8,544 bases of DNA from Methanobacteriota archaeon. GTDB taxonomy: Archaea; Methanobacteriota; Methanobacteria; Methanobacteriales; Methanobacteriaceae. Below the pieces are notes generated by a model. The model ran no database searches, was not told the DNA's origin, and saw only the letters and a list, made by a program, of their open reading frames with translations. Positions 7,572-8,544 of this stretch are shown here, one piece after another (the first letter of the stretch is position 1; every line of letters begins with the position of its first letter). The stretch is taken from the NCBI GenBank assembly GCA_023409695.1, contig JAEYQZ010000249.1:1-8544 (forward strand), written 5' to 3'. Made by a program: the position numbers and the translations under genes.

Positions 7572-7586
7572 AATATATAAAATATA
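7572..7586 (+). promoter_or_regulatory. Putative TATA box of the aconitase X gene
   Basis: AATATATAAAATATA lies about 55-65 bp before the start codon. Transcription starting about 25 bp downstream, near 7600-7605, would leave a leader of about 35 nt with the GTGAT ribosome site. Confidence 0.5.
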
Positions 7587-7591
7587 CCAAT

Positions 7592-7612
7592 TTAGCTTCC
7601 AGATAAAGCTAA
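7592..7612 (+). promoter_or_regulatory. 7-bp inverted repeat at the expected aconitase X transcription start
   Basis: TTAGCTT (7592-7598) and AAGCTAA (7606-7612) are perfect complements around the 7-nt spacer CCAGATA. The dyad falls on the predicted transcription start, where a repressor could bind, or it could fold as a small leader hairpin. Chance occurrence is possible; the GC pairs inside the arms make it slightly better than the AT-only dyads nearby. Confidence 0.35.
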
Positions 7613-7637
7613 TAAATTAAAAATTTTAGTGATTTTT

Positions 7638-8544
7638 ATGTACCTTACACCCCAAGAAGAAAAAATGCTAGAAGGCGAATATGGGTCTTCAGTTCAAAAA
7701 AGTATGGAAATATTAGTCGCTTTAGGCGATATATACAACGCTGAAAAGCTGGTGAACATAACATCAGCACAGATATCCGGAGTTTCATATAAAACAATTG
7801 GAGATGCAGGCTTAGAATTTTTAGAGGACATGGCTCAAGATGCAGAAGTCATAGTCCCCTCAACCCTGAACCCAGCTGGTGTTGACCTGGATAGAAGAGA
7901 CCTTGGATTTAGCGACGAATTTACAAAATGGCAGTTAAAGATAATTGAAGCCTACAGGAAGATGGATATAACCACCACATGTACTTGTACTCCTTACCTT
8001 GTTGGAAACGTTCCAATGAGAGGCGACCATGTTGCATGGTCTGAATCATCAGCTGTAGCCTATGTAAATTCCGTGATTGGTGCTAAAACAAACAGAGAAG
8101 GGGGACCCGGAGCACTTTCAGCCGCAATCTGTGGAAAAACACCAGAATATGGTTACCATCTCGATGAAGAAAGAAAGGCTAATTTAATTGTTGATGTTGA
8201 AACCGAAATTGAGGGAACAGATTATGGGGCTATCGGTTATCTTGTTGGGAAAGCAGTAGGTGATGGAGTTCCTTATTTTAAATTTAAAAACACTTCAAAA
8301 AGAGATAATTTAAAAAGTTTAGGCGCTGCACTAGCTTCATCAGGTGCTGTTGCACTATATCACGTCGAAAACTTAACTCCAGAATACAAGTTTGCACTGG
8401 AAGGGCTGGAAGCCAGCGATCTGGAAAAAATCAGCATTAGCAGGCAAGAAATCAACGAAACAAGGGAAAAACTCTCAACAAGCAGCAAAAAGCCGGATTT
8501 GATATGTTTAGGGTGTCCACACGCATCTATCGAAGAAATCAAGA
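7638..8544 (+). CDS. Aconitase X, mevalonate-5-phosphate dehydratase large subunit, 3' end outside window
   Basis: 302 residues are visible of a protein whose family is about 400 long (aconitase X, formerly DUF521). In archaea the large subunit pairs with a small DUF126 subunit. The complex dehydrates mevalonate 5-phosphate to trans-anhydromevalonate 5-phosphate, in the archaeal mevalonate pathway to isopentenyl phosphate and membrane lipids. Family blocks are MYLTPQEEKMLEGEYG (1-16), TTTCTCTPYLVGNVP (112-126), WSESSAVAYVNSVIGAKTNR (134-153), EGGPGALSAAICGKTPEYGY (154-173) and CLGCPHAS (290-297). Cysteines in CTCTPY (C115, C117) and GCPH (C293) are candidate iron-sulfur ligands, with at least one more expected beyond the edge. 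The start is ATG 7638, 4 nt after GTGAT. The first residues match the usual MYLT opening, so the N-terminus is complete. The small subunit is not in the window. A catabolic cis-hydroxyproline dehydratase role, known for bacterial members, is unlikely in a methanogen. Confidence 0.93.
   Translation, partial: MYLTPQEEKMLEGEYGSSVQKSMEILVALGDIYNAEKLVNITSAQISGVSYKTIGDAGLEFLEDMAQDAEVIVPSTLNPAGVDLDRRDLGFSDEFTKWQLKIIEAYRKMDITTTCTCTPYLVGNVPMRGDHVAWSESSAVAYVNSVIGAKTNREGGPGALSAAICGKTPEYGYHLDEERKANLIVDVETEIEGTDYGAIGYLVGKAVGDGVPYFKFKNTSKRDNLKSLGAALASSGAVALYHVENLTPEYKFALEGLEASDLEKISISRQEINETREKLSTSSKKPDLICLGCPHASIEEIK

Larger units (their letters stand above)
7316..7637. other. AT-rich intergenic region upstream of the aconitase X gene
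   Basis: A 322-bp stretch after the terminator with no credible gene on either strand. Its right end holds the promoter elements of the next gene: TATA-like AATATATAAAATATA (7572-7586), an inverted repeat at 7592-7612 and GTGAT at 7629-7633. The rest is plain AT-rich sequence. Confidence 0.6.

Noticed and set aside
8360..8542. Minus-strand open frame opposite the aconitase X gene
   Set aside because: It is antisense to a well-conserved coding frame and has no start signal.

Overview
The window reads as chromosomal DNA of an AT-rich methanogenic archaeon of the Methanobacteriales, probably Methanobacterium or a close relative. This rests on protein families recognised by eye, not on a search. 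They are an archaeal CobT, a one-piece Kae1-Bud32 protein, an archaeal-type ribosomal protein S15, an archaeal DHH/RecJ-like nuclease and a large-subunit aconitase X. Archaeal TATA-like boxes and GTGAT-type Shine-Dalgarno sites, often 4 nt before the start codon, fit this. Nothing in the window looks like a transposon, prophage, CRISPR array, tRNA or rRNA.

Layout. Positions 1-539 (minus strand) hold the first 179 residues of a polytopic membrane protein of the DUF3796/DUF2178 kind, cut by the window edge. Its promoter region carries three 18-bp dyad repeats at exactly 21-bp spacing (572-631), which is the most striking non-coding signal here. After an AT-rich gap comes cobT (937-2046, minus), for the lower-ligand branch of cobamide synthesis. 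A 616-bp AT-rich divergent intergenic region (2047-2662) separates cobT from a plus-strand group of five genes: kae1-bud32 (2663-4306, TTG start), a DUF5946-like gene (4352-4816), a RdgB/HAM1 XTP/dITP pyrophosphatase (4950-5519), rps15 (5573-5974) and a RecJ-like DHH phosphoesterase (5940-7301) whose start lies inside rps15. A T-rich tract after the last gene probably ends this group. A 336-bp AT-rich gap then leads to the aconitase X gene (7638 to the window end), truncated at its 3' side.

How the genes fit together. The plus-strand group is an information-processing neighbourhood: tRNA t6A modification (KEOPS kinase and Kae1), nucleotide-pool cleaning, the small ribosomal subunit and DNA/RNA end processing. 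The DUF5946-like gene has no evident link to this theme and may be an insertion. CobT serves cobamide supply, which methanogens need for methyltransfer. Aconitase X is the mevalonate-5-phosphate dehydratase large subunit of the archaeal mevalonate pathway, feeding isoprenoid lipid synthesis.

I see no clearly new multi-gene system. The best leads are the phased operator array before the membrane-protein gene and the unexplained DUF5946-like gene inside a housekeeping cluster.
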